Shown: positions 1 through 7,585, numbered from the stretch's first letter. The stretch: 8,024 bases of DNA from CAZXVU01 sp964644465 (GCA_964644465.1 CAZXVU010000099.1:1-8024), one strand, 5' to 3'. Notes: generated by a model from the letters alone, not told the origin. Numbers and translations: made by a program.

Positions 1-295
1 CTGGCGATGGACGCGGGTTCTGAACAGGGACGGGTTCAGGTCTAGATGAGGGCTCTCGACGAGAATTTAAAGCTTCTAGAGGCATAATTTGCCAAACTCC
101 ATAAGCAATCCCAAGTGGCAAGAGATCTCCAAACGAGGGAAGAACCCTGCCAACGAGAGAAACAGCAGCGGAGGGTCCTTGAATTGCGGCATAGGCCGCA
201 AGAGCAGCAGAGCCAGCAATGCCTAAGATCACACGTCGATCTTGGGGAATCCATGAGGCGGCATAATTTCCAATATTGCTTAAGACGCGATTCAC
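1..295 (-). CDS. Partial small membrane protein with two adjacent hydrophobic segments (Inc-like topology); 3' end beyond window
   Basis: An open frame runs from GTG (295-293) to the window edge without a stop, giving 98 visible residues. Residues 22-37 (VILGIAGSAALAAYAA) and about 43-70 are hydrophobic and rich in Gly/Ala, separated by a short QGPS turn. The tail from about residue 79 is hydrophilic and Pro/Arg-rich (SSRPEPVPVQNPRPSP). GTG was chosen because AGAGAGG at 310-304 sits 8 bases upstream and because the frame opens 15 bases after the stop of the preceding gene, which suggests co-transcription. Two membrane segments joined by a tight hairpin are the pattern of chlamydial inclusion-membrane (Inc) proteins, but any small two-pass membrane protein would look similar. 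I do not recognise the family. The existence of the gene is well supported; its function is not known. Confidence 0.7.
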   Translation of the reverse strand, partial: MNRVLSNIGNYAASWIPQDRRVILGIAGSAALAAYAAIQGPSAAVSLVGRVLPSFGDLLPLGIAYGVWQIMPLEALNSRREPSSRPEPVPVQNPRPSP

Positions 296-303
296 CAAAA
301 AAA

Positions 304-310
304 CCTCTCT
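304..310 (-). promoter_or_regulatory. Shine-Dalgarno for the GTG-started gene
   Basis: AGAGAGG on the minus strand directly abuts the stop codon (313-311) of the upstream gene and lies 8 bases before GTG at 295. It fixes the otherwise ambiguous GTG start and suggests that the two genes share a message. Confidence 0.6.
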
Positions 311-1126
311 TTATGATCCTTCGAAGAGGATCTGTTTAAAACCATCCACGAATTTCTGGGTGTTTTTCCCATTGAAGACTGAACGGTCTAGCAAGATACA
401 AAGTTCATTTCTTCTTGAATCGAAGAAACTCCAACCCCAAACATTCGGTAATTGAGTTTGCGAACATCCTATATATCCGCAGATTTTGTTTAAATTTTCG
501 TTGCTGAATGGAATTTTTGTATAGGGGTCGATCAATTCATCTTGAGTCAGCATCCCTTTCAAAAGATAGCGGATATCGAAGGGATTATTATTGATCAATA
601 TACCGTATTCAGCAGGGATTTCTGTACTCATCATCGTGCAAGCAGCGCCTTCGGGGAGGATTTCTCGGTTGGGGCATTCTGTTAATAGGGGGCATGTTGG
701 CTCTGAATATTCATAATGAGTGAAATTAGGAGATCGTTCGATATCGAAGTCAATGTCTGAATGACTGGACCGAGAAAATGCACTGTCTGTATCCTCATCA
801 GGCCAATCGGGGTTGTTAGATAGTCTATTGTCCTCATAAACTTCAGATCTTTCTGAGGCAGAGGACACACTGTCTTCAGAATGTTCGGAAGGAGCGGGAT
901 CTGTTCGGGATTCGATCTCTAACTCTAAGATTGCGAGTGCGAGTTGAGAGATGTAATCGCTCCTGTTCAAGGAATGATTTATATTTCTTTCTGCCAAGGA
1001 AGGGGCTGGATCCTGAAAACTCTGGAAAATCAATTCTTCATACAAAGAGGGAGTGCGGCGACTGGACTCATTCTGTGAGAATGAATTAGAAACATTTCCT
1101 AAAGTATTTGTTATATTTGGAACCAA
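311..1126 (-). CDS. Hypothetical acidic, serine-rich protein with a C-terminal U-box-like module; effector candidate
   Basis: This is a 271-residue soluble-looking protein with no signal peptide or membrane segment. The start is TTG at 1126-1124: no ATG occurs until residue 165, an in-frame TAG lies just upstream, and AGGGGGG sits 5 bases before the TTG. Residues 1-75 are Ser/Asn-rich with a short helix-like stretch (QLALAILELEIES, 61-73). Residues 75-135 are strongly acidic and serine-rich. The pentapeptide DPAPS occurs at 39 and at 76. Residues about 163-218 contain a FDIRYLLKGML...DPYTKIPFS...L pattern. This resembles the second half of a U-box (yDRxxIexxL...DPxTrxPL), and cysteines lie nearby at 145, 151, 163, 216 and 221. 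A U-box would mean an E2-binding ubiquitin ligase acting in a host cell. The match is by eye, remote, and missing the clear first half, so treat it as a hypothesis. The gene is more AT-rich than the secretin and is followed 15 bases later by an Inc-like gene. Confidence 0.8.
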   Translation of the reverse strand: MVPNITNTLGNVSNSFSQNESSRRTPSLYEELIFQSFQDPAPSLAERNINHSLNRSDYISQLALAILELEIESRTDPAPSEHSEDSVSSASERSEVYEDNRLSNNPDWPDEDTDSAFSRSSHSDIDFDIERSPNFTHYEYSEPTCPLLTECPNREILPEGAACTMMSTEIPAEYGILINNNPFDIRYLLKGMLTQDELIDPYTKIPFSNENLNKICGYIGCSQTQLPNVWGWSFFDSRRNELCILLDRSVFNGKNTQKFVDGFKQILFEGS

Positions 1127-1131
1127 AATAA

Positions 1132-1138
1132 CCCCCCT
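1132..1138 (-). promoter_or_regulatory. Strong G-rich Shine-Dalgarno deciding a TTG start
   Basis: AGGGGGG on the minus strand is followed by TTATT and then TTG (1126-1124). The 5-base spacing is good and there is no competing ATG, so this site is the main reason to accept the TTG start. Confidence 0.6.
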
Positions 1139-1151
1139 ACCCTATTAATTA

Positions 1152-1180
1152 ATTATAAAGCACTCTTTGTTTAAAGAAAA
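1152..1180 (-). promoter_or_regulatory. Putative sigma-70/sigma-66 type promoter for the minus-strand gene pair
   Basis: A perfect TATAAT box reads on the minus strand at 1157-1152. The best -35 candidates are TTTTCT at 1180-1175 (17-base spacer) or TTTCTT at 1179-1174 (16-base spacer), both weak matches to TTGACA. Initiation would fall near 1145, leaving a leader of about 20 bases that carries the Shine-Dalgarno at 1138-1132. Upstream sequence is A/T-rich, as expected for a promoter region. The surrounding AT-richness raises the chance of a fortuitous match. Confidence 0.45.
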
Positions 1181-1567
1181 TAGTAATAATTTTTTTAAAA
1201 ATAACTCAATCAATACTAGAAAACTCTTCCGTAGATTTTCATTCTTTTGCATTTTTGTGGATTTTTTTTAAGAAAACGCTAAACTCGTTTGCTCCAGCGC
1301 GCGAAAAATTCGCGGAACGAAGAGACAGTGAAANNNNNNNNNNNNNNNNNNNNNNNNNNNNNNNNNNNNNNNNNNNNNNNNNNNNNNNNNNNNNNNNNNN
1401 NNNNNNNNNNNNNNNNNNNNNNNNNNNNNNNNNTCATAGTCTCGAATGTTGCAATAATATGCTGGGTAATTTACGATTCGAAAGAGGAAAAGATTCATGC
1501 AGTACCGGTCTTGCAAGCGTAGTGGCTGCATGGAGTATTTCCTAACGCGCGCAAAAAGTTGCATGTA
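1181..1567. other. Intergenic stretch around an assembly gap; no gene supported
   Basis: Positions 1181-1333 are AT-rich, with T and A runs, and hold no convincing reading frame. A short inverted repeat (CGCGAA, 3-base loop, TTCGCG) lies at 1300-1314. After the N run, 1434-1567 holds two short open ends. One reads from the gap to TAG at 1520-1522 (ending YDSKEEKIHAVPVLQA) and could be the tail of a gene hidden in the gap, but it is too short to judge. A weak promoter-like pair, TTGCAA at 1449-1454 and TACGAT at 1472-1477 (17-base spacer), could serve the secretin gene. Confidence in each of these is low. Confidence 0.4.
1334..1433. other. Assembly gap, 100 N
   Basis: The run is exactly 100 N, the conventional filler for a scaffold join of unknown size. 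Gene order across it, and the promoter region of the secretin gene, cannot be trusted from this window. Confidence 0.97.
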
Positions 1568-4500
1568 ATGAAAATGGGTTGGATGAAAGCCAATCTTCTG
1601 TTTTTTTCTATCTTGAGTTCGCTTTTAATTTCGCCAGGCGAAATTAAAGGCGATCCCTCTATTCTGCCTCAAGAAATTCCAGAAAATCTTCCTCAAGAAA
1701 TCCTCGAAAACGCACCCCCGCAGGTCGCCCAGCAAGTCCAGGAGCAAGAAGTTGCTCTAGTCGATTCTCTGACTGCTGCTGACCTCTGGATGCGAGCGAA
1801 GAGCAGCAAAAAAGATGCCAAAGAAGGCTACACGATCAACTATAATACGGTTTCGATCCTGGAATATATCCGCTTTGCCAGCAAAATCTGCAAAGTCAAT
1901 TTCATTTATGAAGATGCAGACCTGAATTTCAATATCACTGTTGTTTCCGATGAGCCGATCACGGCAAAGAATGTCATGGCGACCTTGGTTCAAGTATTGC
2001 GCATCCATGGATTGATGCTCCTCGAACAGGACGGTAGCCTTGTCATCCACAAATCGAATGATGTGAAGCAGATGGCAACCCTGGTGACGGAAGACCAAAA
2101 AGATGGAAACTCTCCCATTGTCACTCGTATCTTCCGGGTAAAAAATGCGAAGGCGGAATCGATCGCAGCCATTATCCGCCCCATGATCTCGACCGGATCG
2201 GTCCTCGAAGTCTCTTCGGAAACACGGCAAATCATTTTGACCGACGTTACTGCGAATGTCGACAAAGTAGCGGCCCTTGTTGAAAACCTCGACTCTCCTT
2301 ATGCGCTCCTCGAAATTAAATTCTTTGAAGCTGTGCATGTCGACCCGAACCATTTGGTCACCATAGCCAACCAGATCATGAACCCGATTGCTTTAGGCAA
2401 TCCGTTCCTTCTGGTTCCTCAAGAATCAAGCAATAAGATTTTCGTCGTATCGACTCCCGAATTGACTGAAAAAGCGATGGAAGTCCTCGCAAGTCTCGAC
2501 ACCGCTCCCAAATCGAAAATTTTGGCCGAAAGAAAATTGCAAGGGGAAAATATTTTCGTTTATAAAGTCATCAATCGGCCAGGAAACGATATTCTTAAAG
2601 GACTTTCCGATATCGCCAAGAATATTCAAAAAAGCGGAATCCCTGAATCGGATCTGATCGAAACGATCGACAATGCGAAATGGATTCCCGAAACGAATAC
2701 CATCACCTTGGTCGGATCGACCGATTCAATCGCGAAGGTCAAAGAATTTCTGGCTGCCGTCGATGTGCCATCTAAAGAAGCCGCTCCTGAAAAATCATCC
2801 TTTTTTGTCTACAGGCCGCAAAATAAAACTGTGGATGAGGTGGAACACTCCATTCGGGAAATGGCTAAAAACCTGAAAGGTACAAAAGGAAGCGACGAAA
2901 GCCTCATTGAGACCATCGATAGCGTTAAAATAAATCCTTCCACCAACACACTCACTTTTTCAGGAGAAGAGAAGAATTTCGCTCGAATTAAGGACCTTCT
3001 CGCCACCATCGACATCTCTTCCGGCAAAGCCCCGAAGCCTCAAGTGAAAAATAACTTCTTCGTCTACAAAATCCAGCAGTCTCCCGCGCCTGAAATTGAA
3101 TCTTCTTTAAAAGAATTTGCTAAAGATCTCGATAAATCGAACGCCGCAGAAGATGGATTGCTCGATGCGGTCCATAATATGAAATATATCAAGGAAACCA
3201 ATTCCATCCTTTTCACAGGACCCGATCCTGCATTGAAGAGAATCCAAGAGCTGATGCCGAATTTCGATGTCCAAAAGACCCCACAAATTCCAGCAAGCAC
3301 GCAGTTTTACATTTACAAGCCTGCCTATCAAAAAGGAGAAAATCTCGTTTCTTCTTTAAAAGATGTAACCGAACATTTGAAATCAGACAAACTCTCTGAT
3401 CCGGGTCTACTGCACGCCTTGGAAAGTGTAAAATATGTGAAATCGACCAACTCTCTCATGTTCACGGGAGATCCTGCTTCTTTGAAAAAAATCGAGAGTT
3501 TGATCAGCACCCTCGATGTATCTACCGGTCCTAAGCCAGCCCCTGATAAAGCCTTCTATCTCTACCAACCCGCCTATGCCTCTAAAGAAAAAACGGAAAG
3601 CTACCTCAAGCAAGTGTCTGAAAACTTAAATAAACATGATGAAGCCGATCTGATCGATACGATCAAAACAGCTAAATGGATCGAACCTTCCCACTCTTTC
3701 ATGTTCCAAGGTCCAGAGCCTTCTATTACCCGAATCAAAGACCTTCTCAAAAACTTCGATCTGCCCAGCAATGCGCAGCCAGTTGTACAGAGAGGCTTTT
3801 TCCTGTATCAGCCTCAATACGCCTCTAAAGACAAAGTGGAGCAATATCTCAATCAGGTAGCGAGTAATCTTGGGAAAAAATCTGGGGAAGAAGATCTAAT
3901 CTCCACCATCCGCTCCATGAAATGGGTCGAGCCTTCTCATTCTTTCATGTTCCAAGGAAGCGAAACCTCCAACAACCGCTTAAAACAATTGCTGCAGACA
4001 TTTGATACTCCGGCTTCAGGAGTTCCCTCAGAGAAAAAAGGGTTTTTCCTTTACCAGCTTCAGTTCGCTTCTCATGAGAAAGCAGAACAATACTTAACCC
4101 AAGTAGCCGATTCCTTACACAAAAAGGGCGGGAATGAAGAACTTGTTGAAGTGATCCGCTCCAACAAATGGATTCCTGAATCCCATTCCATCATGTTCAG
4201 CGGCAGCGACGCTGCCATCAATCAGGTCAAAGACCTGATGAGATCTTACGACACAACTGAAGTGCAGCAAAAACAAGCTCCTAAGTCGGGCTATTACATC
4301 TACAAATTGCAGAATACTACAGGCGATGTGATTGAAGAGGATCTAGATTCTTTGGCGAAAGGTTTCAAGTCTTCCGGTATGAAAGACTCAGGCCTCGTCG
4401 ATGTCATTGAGAAGATGAAATATGTCAAAGAAACAAATTCTCTGTTACTGACAGGCGATCCCAAAGCGATCGATGAAGTAAAAGCCTTAATTGCTCAATA

Positions 4501-6586
4501 TGATTATCCTCGGCCAACTGCCTCAAAAGGACCGGTCAATAGCAATTTCTTTATGTATAAGCCGCTCCATTTGACTGCTTCTCAAATCCAGAAATCCCTG
4601 CATGACGTTGGAACGAACCTTAAAAAAGCAGACCTAGCCGACCCAAATCTTCTCACTGCTATTGAAACAGCTAAATACGTTGAAACGACCAACTCCTTGA
4701 TTTTCACAGGCACTCCTGAATCGCTGCAGAAAATTCAAGCTCTGATCCACGATATCGACGTCGCTCCTGAGAAAATGACCCCTATCCAGCATGTCGGCAA
4801 AACCACTTTCCTTCTGTATAAATTGAAAACTGCCAGCGGACCTCAAGTCGTGACTTCTATAAAAGCGATGTCAGCCGACCTGAAAAAATCGGGTAATTCA
4901 GATAAAGATTTTCTCAGCGCCCTAAGCAGTGTAAAATTTGTGAAAGATACGAATTCTTTGATGTTCACAGGAACAGAAGAGGCTCTAACCAAGGTACAAG
5001 CCCTTGTTCAGGAATTTGATGTGTCCTCCCTAGCAGCGCCAACCAAAGGCGCCCCTCTTCCTCCTGCACCAAAAGGGGCTTCTAATTTTTATGTCTACAA
5101 ACCGATGTCGCTGCCTGGTCCAGAGTTGGAAAAAATCCTTCAGGATTTCGCAGATAACATAAGAGCTAGCGGGCTGAACGATCCTGATCTTTTCGATGCG
5201 ATCGCATCCATCCGCTGGATCGAAAAGACGCAATCTCTCGTGATTACAGGATCTCCAAAAGCACTCGACCAGATCAAAGATCTGTTGAAAGCTTTCGACA
5301 TCCCTTCGAATTTGCCGGAAGGGGCCGAAATGCCTCCAGAATCGAACATCCAGGCCATCGACAACACAAGCTTCCTTGTCTATAAACTCCAGTTCCACAA
5401 AGGGGACGAGATCCAGGGCGCTCTCAGACAAATCGCTAAAGACTTGATCCTCTCCAATGCTCCTGTCAACCAGAACCTCCTCAATTCGATCAATTCCATC
5501 CAGTGGCTGGAGACGACCAACTCCCTGCTTTCATCTGGCGATCAGGAAACATTGACCCGTTTGCGAGAATTGATCAAAAACCTCGATATCCCTCTGAAGC
5601 AAGTATTCATTGAAATGCTGGTCATCCAGACAACAATGACAAATGCCCTTGCCTTCGGCTTAGAATGGGGCGGCAACTACAAATATCGAAATAAATTCGC
5701 CACAAACGCCTTCAACACAAATCCTGGGGCTTTGTCAGCCGGCAACACCACTGGATTTAATAATGACCAGTTCACCAGGAATTTAGCCGCTCTGACACCG
5801 GCTACCCCGCAGACAGCGACAAGCGTTCCCACTCCTCAATTGATACCTCCAGGAGCCGGTTTTGATTTAGGCGTCATTGGCGAAGTGATCCGCCATAATG
5901 GCCAAACTTACCTCACTCTCGGATCTCTGTTGCAAGCCTTGCAGACAGATGATGAGAGCTCCGTTCTGATGACTCCAAAAATCATCACGCAAGATGGGCG
6001 CACCTCTACGATTTTCGTTGGCGAAAACATTCCTTTTGTAGGTTCCTTCGTCAACAACGTCACTAACTCAACTGTCAATACAGCGAACATAGAATACCGA
6101 GATATCGGACTCAATCTGACGATCACTCCTGTTTTGGGGAATTCCGATATTGTGACCCTCGATATCAACCTCGACCGATCGCAAACCGTCACGGACGTCA
6201 CCTCTGCCACGCTCAATAACAACGCGCAATCTGCCCAAGGGATTATCACCAGTAAGACGACCATGCAGACAACCGTGCACGTCCCAGATGATAATTTCCT
6301 GATTTTGAGCGGAATGGTGAACAATTCCAATGTGAAATCGAAAGCGGGCATCCCCTGTTTAGGCGGTCTGCCTGTGATTGGAGCTGCTTTCTCTAGAGCT
6401 GCCGACACAGTCGTAAATTCGAACATCGTCATCTTCATTCGCCCTCATATCATCAACTCCATCGACGACATGAGAAAACTCACTGCTAGAGAAGAAGATT
6501 ACTTCCGCGATCAATCTGGAACTCCATTCCTCGAACATAACTTTGATGAATCGATGGAATTGATCAAGACAGCAGATGATGAATAA
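1568..6586 (+). CDS. gspD: Giant GspD-like outer-membrane secretin with twelve extra N-domain-type repeats
   Basis: Secretins form the outer-membrane ring through which type II (and related) systems export folded proteins. Starting at ATG 1568 (1672 residues), the order is: signal peptide with core LLFFSILSSLLIS and no lipobox; linker; N0-like domain about 87-165; N1 about 184-245; N2 about 246-315; twelve repeats 328-1342; secretin core about 1345-1630. The core opens with QVFIEMLVIQ and includes VGENIPFVGSF, YRDIGLNLTITPVL, the loop GIPCLGGLPVIGAAF and IFIRPHIIN. A 42-residue acidic tail follows. GspD proteins are usually about 650-800 residues, so this one is more than double. TTG 1559, ATG 1574 and ATG 1583 are alternative starts; none has a good Shine-Dalgarno, and 1583 would give a compact signal peptide. 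The gene overlaps the next one. No gspE, gspF or pseudopilin gene is in view. The family call is secure; type II rather than another secretin-using system is inferred from the FIRPHII ending and N0 form. Confidence 0.95.
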   Translation: MKMGWMKANLLFFSILSSLLISPGEIKGDPSILPQEIPENLPQEILENAPPQVAQQVQEQEVALVDSLTAADLWMRAKSSKKDAKEGYTINYNTVSILEYIRFASKICKVNFIYEDADLNFNITVVSDEPITAKNVMATLVQVLRIHGLMLLEQDGSLVIHKSNDVKQMATLVTEDQKDGNSPIVTRIFRVKNAKAESIAAIIRPMISTGSVLEVSSETRQIILTDVTANVDKVAALVENLDSPYALLEIKFFEAVHVDPNHLVTIANQIMNPIALGNPFLLVPQESSNKIFVVSTPELTEKAMEVLASLDTAPKSKILAERKLQGENIFVYKVINRPGNDILKGLSDIAKNIQKSGIPESDLIETIDNAKWIPETNTITLVGSTDSIAKVKEFLAAVDVPSKEAAPEKSSFFVYRPQNKTVDEVEHSIREMAKNLKGTKGSDESLIETIDSVKINPSTNTLTFSGEEKNFARIKDLLATIDISSGKAPKPQVKNNFFVYKIQQSPAPEIESSLKEFAKDLDKSNAAEDGLLDAVHNMKYIKETNSILFTGPDPALKRIQELMPNFDVQKTPQIPASTQFYIYKPAYQKGENLVSSLKDVTEHLKSDKLSDPGLLHALESVKYVKSTNSLMFTGDPASLKKIESLISTLDVSTGPKPAPDKAFYLYQPAYASKEKTESYLKQVSENLNKHDEADLIDTIKTAKWIEPSHSFMFQGPEPSITRIKDLLKNFDLPSNAQPVVQRGFFLYQPQYASKDKVEQYLNQVASNLGKKSGEEDLISTIRSMKWVEPSHSFMFQGSETSNNRLKQLLQTFDTPASGVPSEKKGFFLYQLQFASHEKAEQYLTQVADSLHKKGGNEELVEVIRSNKWIPESHSIMFSGSDAAINQVKDLMRSYDTTEVQQKQAPKSGYYIYKLQNTTGDVIEEDLDSLAKGFKSSGMKDSGLVDVIEKMKYVKETNSLLLTGDPKAIDEVKALIAQYDYPRPTASKGPVNSNFFMYKPLHLTASQIQKSLHDVGTNLKKADLADPNLLTAIETAKYVETTNSLIFTGTPESLQKIQALIHDIDVAPEKMTPIQHVGKTTFLLYKLKTASGPQVVTSIKAMSADLKKSGNSDKDFLSALSSVKFVKDTNSLMFTGTEEALTKVQALVQEFDVSSLAAPTKGAPLPPAPKGASNFYVYKPMSLPGPELEKILQDFADNIRASGLNDPDLFDAIASIRWIEKTQSLVITGSPKALDQIKDLLKAFDIPSNLPEGAEMPPESNIQAIDNTSFLVYKLQFHKGDEIQGALRQIAKDLILSNAPVNQNLLNSINSIQWLETTNSLLSSGDQETLTRLRELIKNLDIPLKQVFIEMLVIQTTMTNALAFGLEWGGNYKYRNKFATNAFNTNPGALSAGNTTGFNNDQFTRNLAALTPATPQTATSVPTPQLIPPGAGFDLGVIGEVIRHNGQTYLTLGSLLQALQTDDESSVLMTPKIITQDGRTSTIFVGENIPFVGSFVNNVTNSTVNTANIEYRDIGLNLTITPVLGNSDIVTLDINLDRSQTVTDVTSATLNNNAQSAQGIITSKTTMQTTVHVPDDNFLILSGMVNNSNVKSKAGIPCLGGLPVIGAAFSRAADTVVNSNIVIFIRPHIINSIDDMRKLTAREEDYFRDQSGTPFLEHNFDESMELIKTADDE
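2549..5593 (+). repeat. Twelve tandem secretin N-domain-like protein repeats
   Basis: Repeat starts are at 2549, 2798, 3053, 3302, 3551, 3794, 4040, 4289, 4544, 4805, 5084 and 5369. Lengths are 83, 85, 83, 83, 81, 82, 83, 85, 87, 93, 95 and about 75 residues. Each begins with an aromatic strand (FFVYK, FYLYQ), then a helix (EIxxSLxxxAxxL), a variable SGxxDxxLxxAI segment, a strand K(W/Y)(I/V)xxTNSLxFTG, and a helix (LxxIKxLLxxFDxP). A short linker ends each unit. The host protein's own N1 (IFRVKNAKAESIAAII...TRQIILTDV...VAALVENLDSP) and N2 (NKIFVVSTPELTEKAMEVLASLDTAP) show the same layout, which is the evidence that the repeats are N-domain copies. Linkers grow longer and richer in Pro/Ala towards the C terminus, for example in repeat 10 (GAPLPPAPKGAS). 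Confidence 0.93.
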
Positions 6587-7520
6587 AACCCCTCTTGTTC
6601 TTCTTCTGGCTCTTTGCATAGGAGCCTGTTACCGCGTACCCGATCGGATCGATCCCCGGGTCTCTTATCAATTGCAAGACCAGCATTTTCAATGCCTCGG
6701 AGGAGCTTTCCCTCCCCTGACTCCAGAAGAGAGAGCCTCCGATTGGGGCAGAGAAATGATCATTGCCCGCGCTTTTGCCGATCAGCTCGACCTCTACCGC
6801 GCTATTTCAACTTTCAAGCGCGCAGAAATCTTGATCGATTCTTCTCCTCGAAAAGCAGAGATCCAATACGATATCCTCCTCTGTTATTTCCTCGGGAAGA
6901 GATACGACGAGGCCATCGAATCCTTTGAAAGGAGCAGCCTCGCCAATGTCGATAAAAGCTTTCCCGCCTACCACGACCTCATGCTCGTCCTTTATGAATG
7001 CTATCGTGAAATGGACGACCCTGAAAAACAAATTCGGATCTTAGAACTCATCGAACAGACCTATCCAGAAACTGGGGAAAAACTGAAAGTCTCCAGGGCT
7101 ATCCGCGAAGGCGATATTGCCCAAATCGAATGTTTTGCAGATGGGTTCCAACAAGATTCCTATTTAGATCGACAGCTCGACTGTTATTATGTGCAAAAAA
7201 AATCGGTCGCAGGAGCGCAAGCGCTCAATGCTCTTCTTCCTGGAGCAGGCTATCTATATATTGGTCAGCGCAAATCGGCGCTCACCGCCTTTCTTCTCAA
7301 CGGTCTATTCATCGCCGCGGCATATCAGTTCTTCCATCACGGCCATGTAGCTGCGGGGATCATCACCACAGCTTTTGAATCAGGCTGGTATTTTGGAGGA
7401 ATTTACGGCGCAGGAGAAGAAGCAAAATATTATAACGAGCGGGTCTACGAAAAAAATGCTTCCGTAGTCCTGAACGAGCACAAACTCTTCCCAGTACTCA
7501 TGCTTGAACATGCATTCTAA
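6576..7520 (+). CDS. TPR-like lipoprotein with a C-terminal PGAG-type membrane region
   Basis: The 314-residue product starts MMNKTPLVLLLALCIGAC: a lipoprotein signal with lipobox IGAC and acylated Cys18. Residues about 58-165 are helical and TPR-like; the clearest unit is near 93-125 (YDILLCYFLGKRYDEAIESF), with weaker ones on either side. Residues about 213-285 are hydrophobic and begin ALNALLPGAGYLYIGQRKSA, then LTAFLLNGLFIAAAYQFF and a GIITTAFESGWYFGGIYGA segment. From memory, a PGAGQxYxGR motif followed by this kind of membrane region occurs in proteins encoded beside YidD-type genes in some deltaproteobacteria; that is recalled, not checked. ATG 6576 (or 6579) overlaps the secretin stop by up to 11 bases, so translation is probably coupled. 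A lipoprotein beside a secretin could act like a pilotin or assembly factor, but the size and membrane region are unlike known pilotins. Confidence 0.88.
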   Translation: MMNKTPLVLLLALCIGACYRVPDRIDPRVSYQLQDQHFQCLGGAFPPLTPEERASDWGREMIIARAFADQLDLYRAISTFKRAEILIDSSPRKAEIQYDILLCYFLGKRYDEAIESFERSSLANVDKSFPAYHDLMLVLYECYREMDDPEKQIRILELIEQTYPETGEKLKVSRAIREGDIAQIECFADGFQQDSYLDRQLDCYYVQKKSVAGAQALNALLPGAGYLYIGQRKSALTAFLLNGLFIAAAYQFFHHGHVAAGIITTAFESGWYFGGIYGAGEEAKYYNERVYEKNASVVLNEHKLFPVLMLEHAF

Positions 7521-7553
7521 ATAGGAAATATGAATTATGAATGCTGAAAACGT

Positions 7554-7569
7554 CGGGGCTTCGCCCCCG
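7554..7569. other. GC-rich hairpin in repeat copy 1
   Basis: CGGGG and CCCCG flank a short CTTCGC loop (an alternative register is GGGGC-TTC-GCCCC). It lies 34 bases after the lipoprotein stop. No T-run follows, so it is not a standard intrinsic terminator. It might still slow polymerase or protect the 3' end of the upstream message. Confidence 0.6.
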
Positions 7570-7585
7570 CACCCCATTGGGAAAT

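Noticed and set aside
42..254. Minus-strand cysteine-rich 70-codon frame
   Set aside because: It overlaps the better-supported GTG-started gene in another frame of the same strand; its composition looks like an out-of-frame reading and it has no ribosome-binding site.
115..339. Plus-strand 74-codon frame
   Set aside because: It is antisense to the GTG-started membrane protein gene and the end of the 271-residue gene, is rich in Arg and Gln with no recognisable motif, and has no convincing start site.
1255..1564. Open frames on both strands spanning the N run
   Set aside because: They are open only because N codons cannot be stops; the flanking parts are short and show no family features.
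2549..5593. Nucleotide tandem repeat or CRISPR-like array
   Set aside because: The periodicity is at protein level with diverged DNA, the frame is kept throughout, and there are no identical short repeats with unique spacers.
5908..6438. 176-codon minus-strand frame under the secretin pore domain
   Set aside because: It is a shadow frame of a strongly conserved secretin core; the hydrophobic residues reflect antisense reading of the coding strand.
7554..7569. Intrinsic terminator after the lipoprotein gene
   Set aside because: The stem is good but no T-run follows, and the identical hairpin in copy 2 lies inside a coding frame, so a standard terminator is unlikely.
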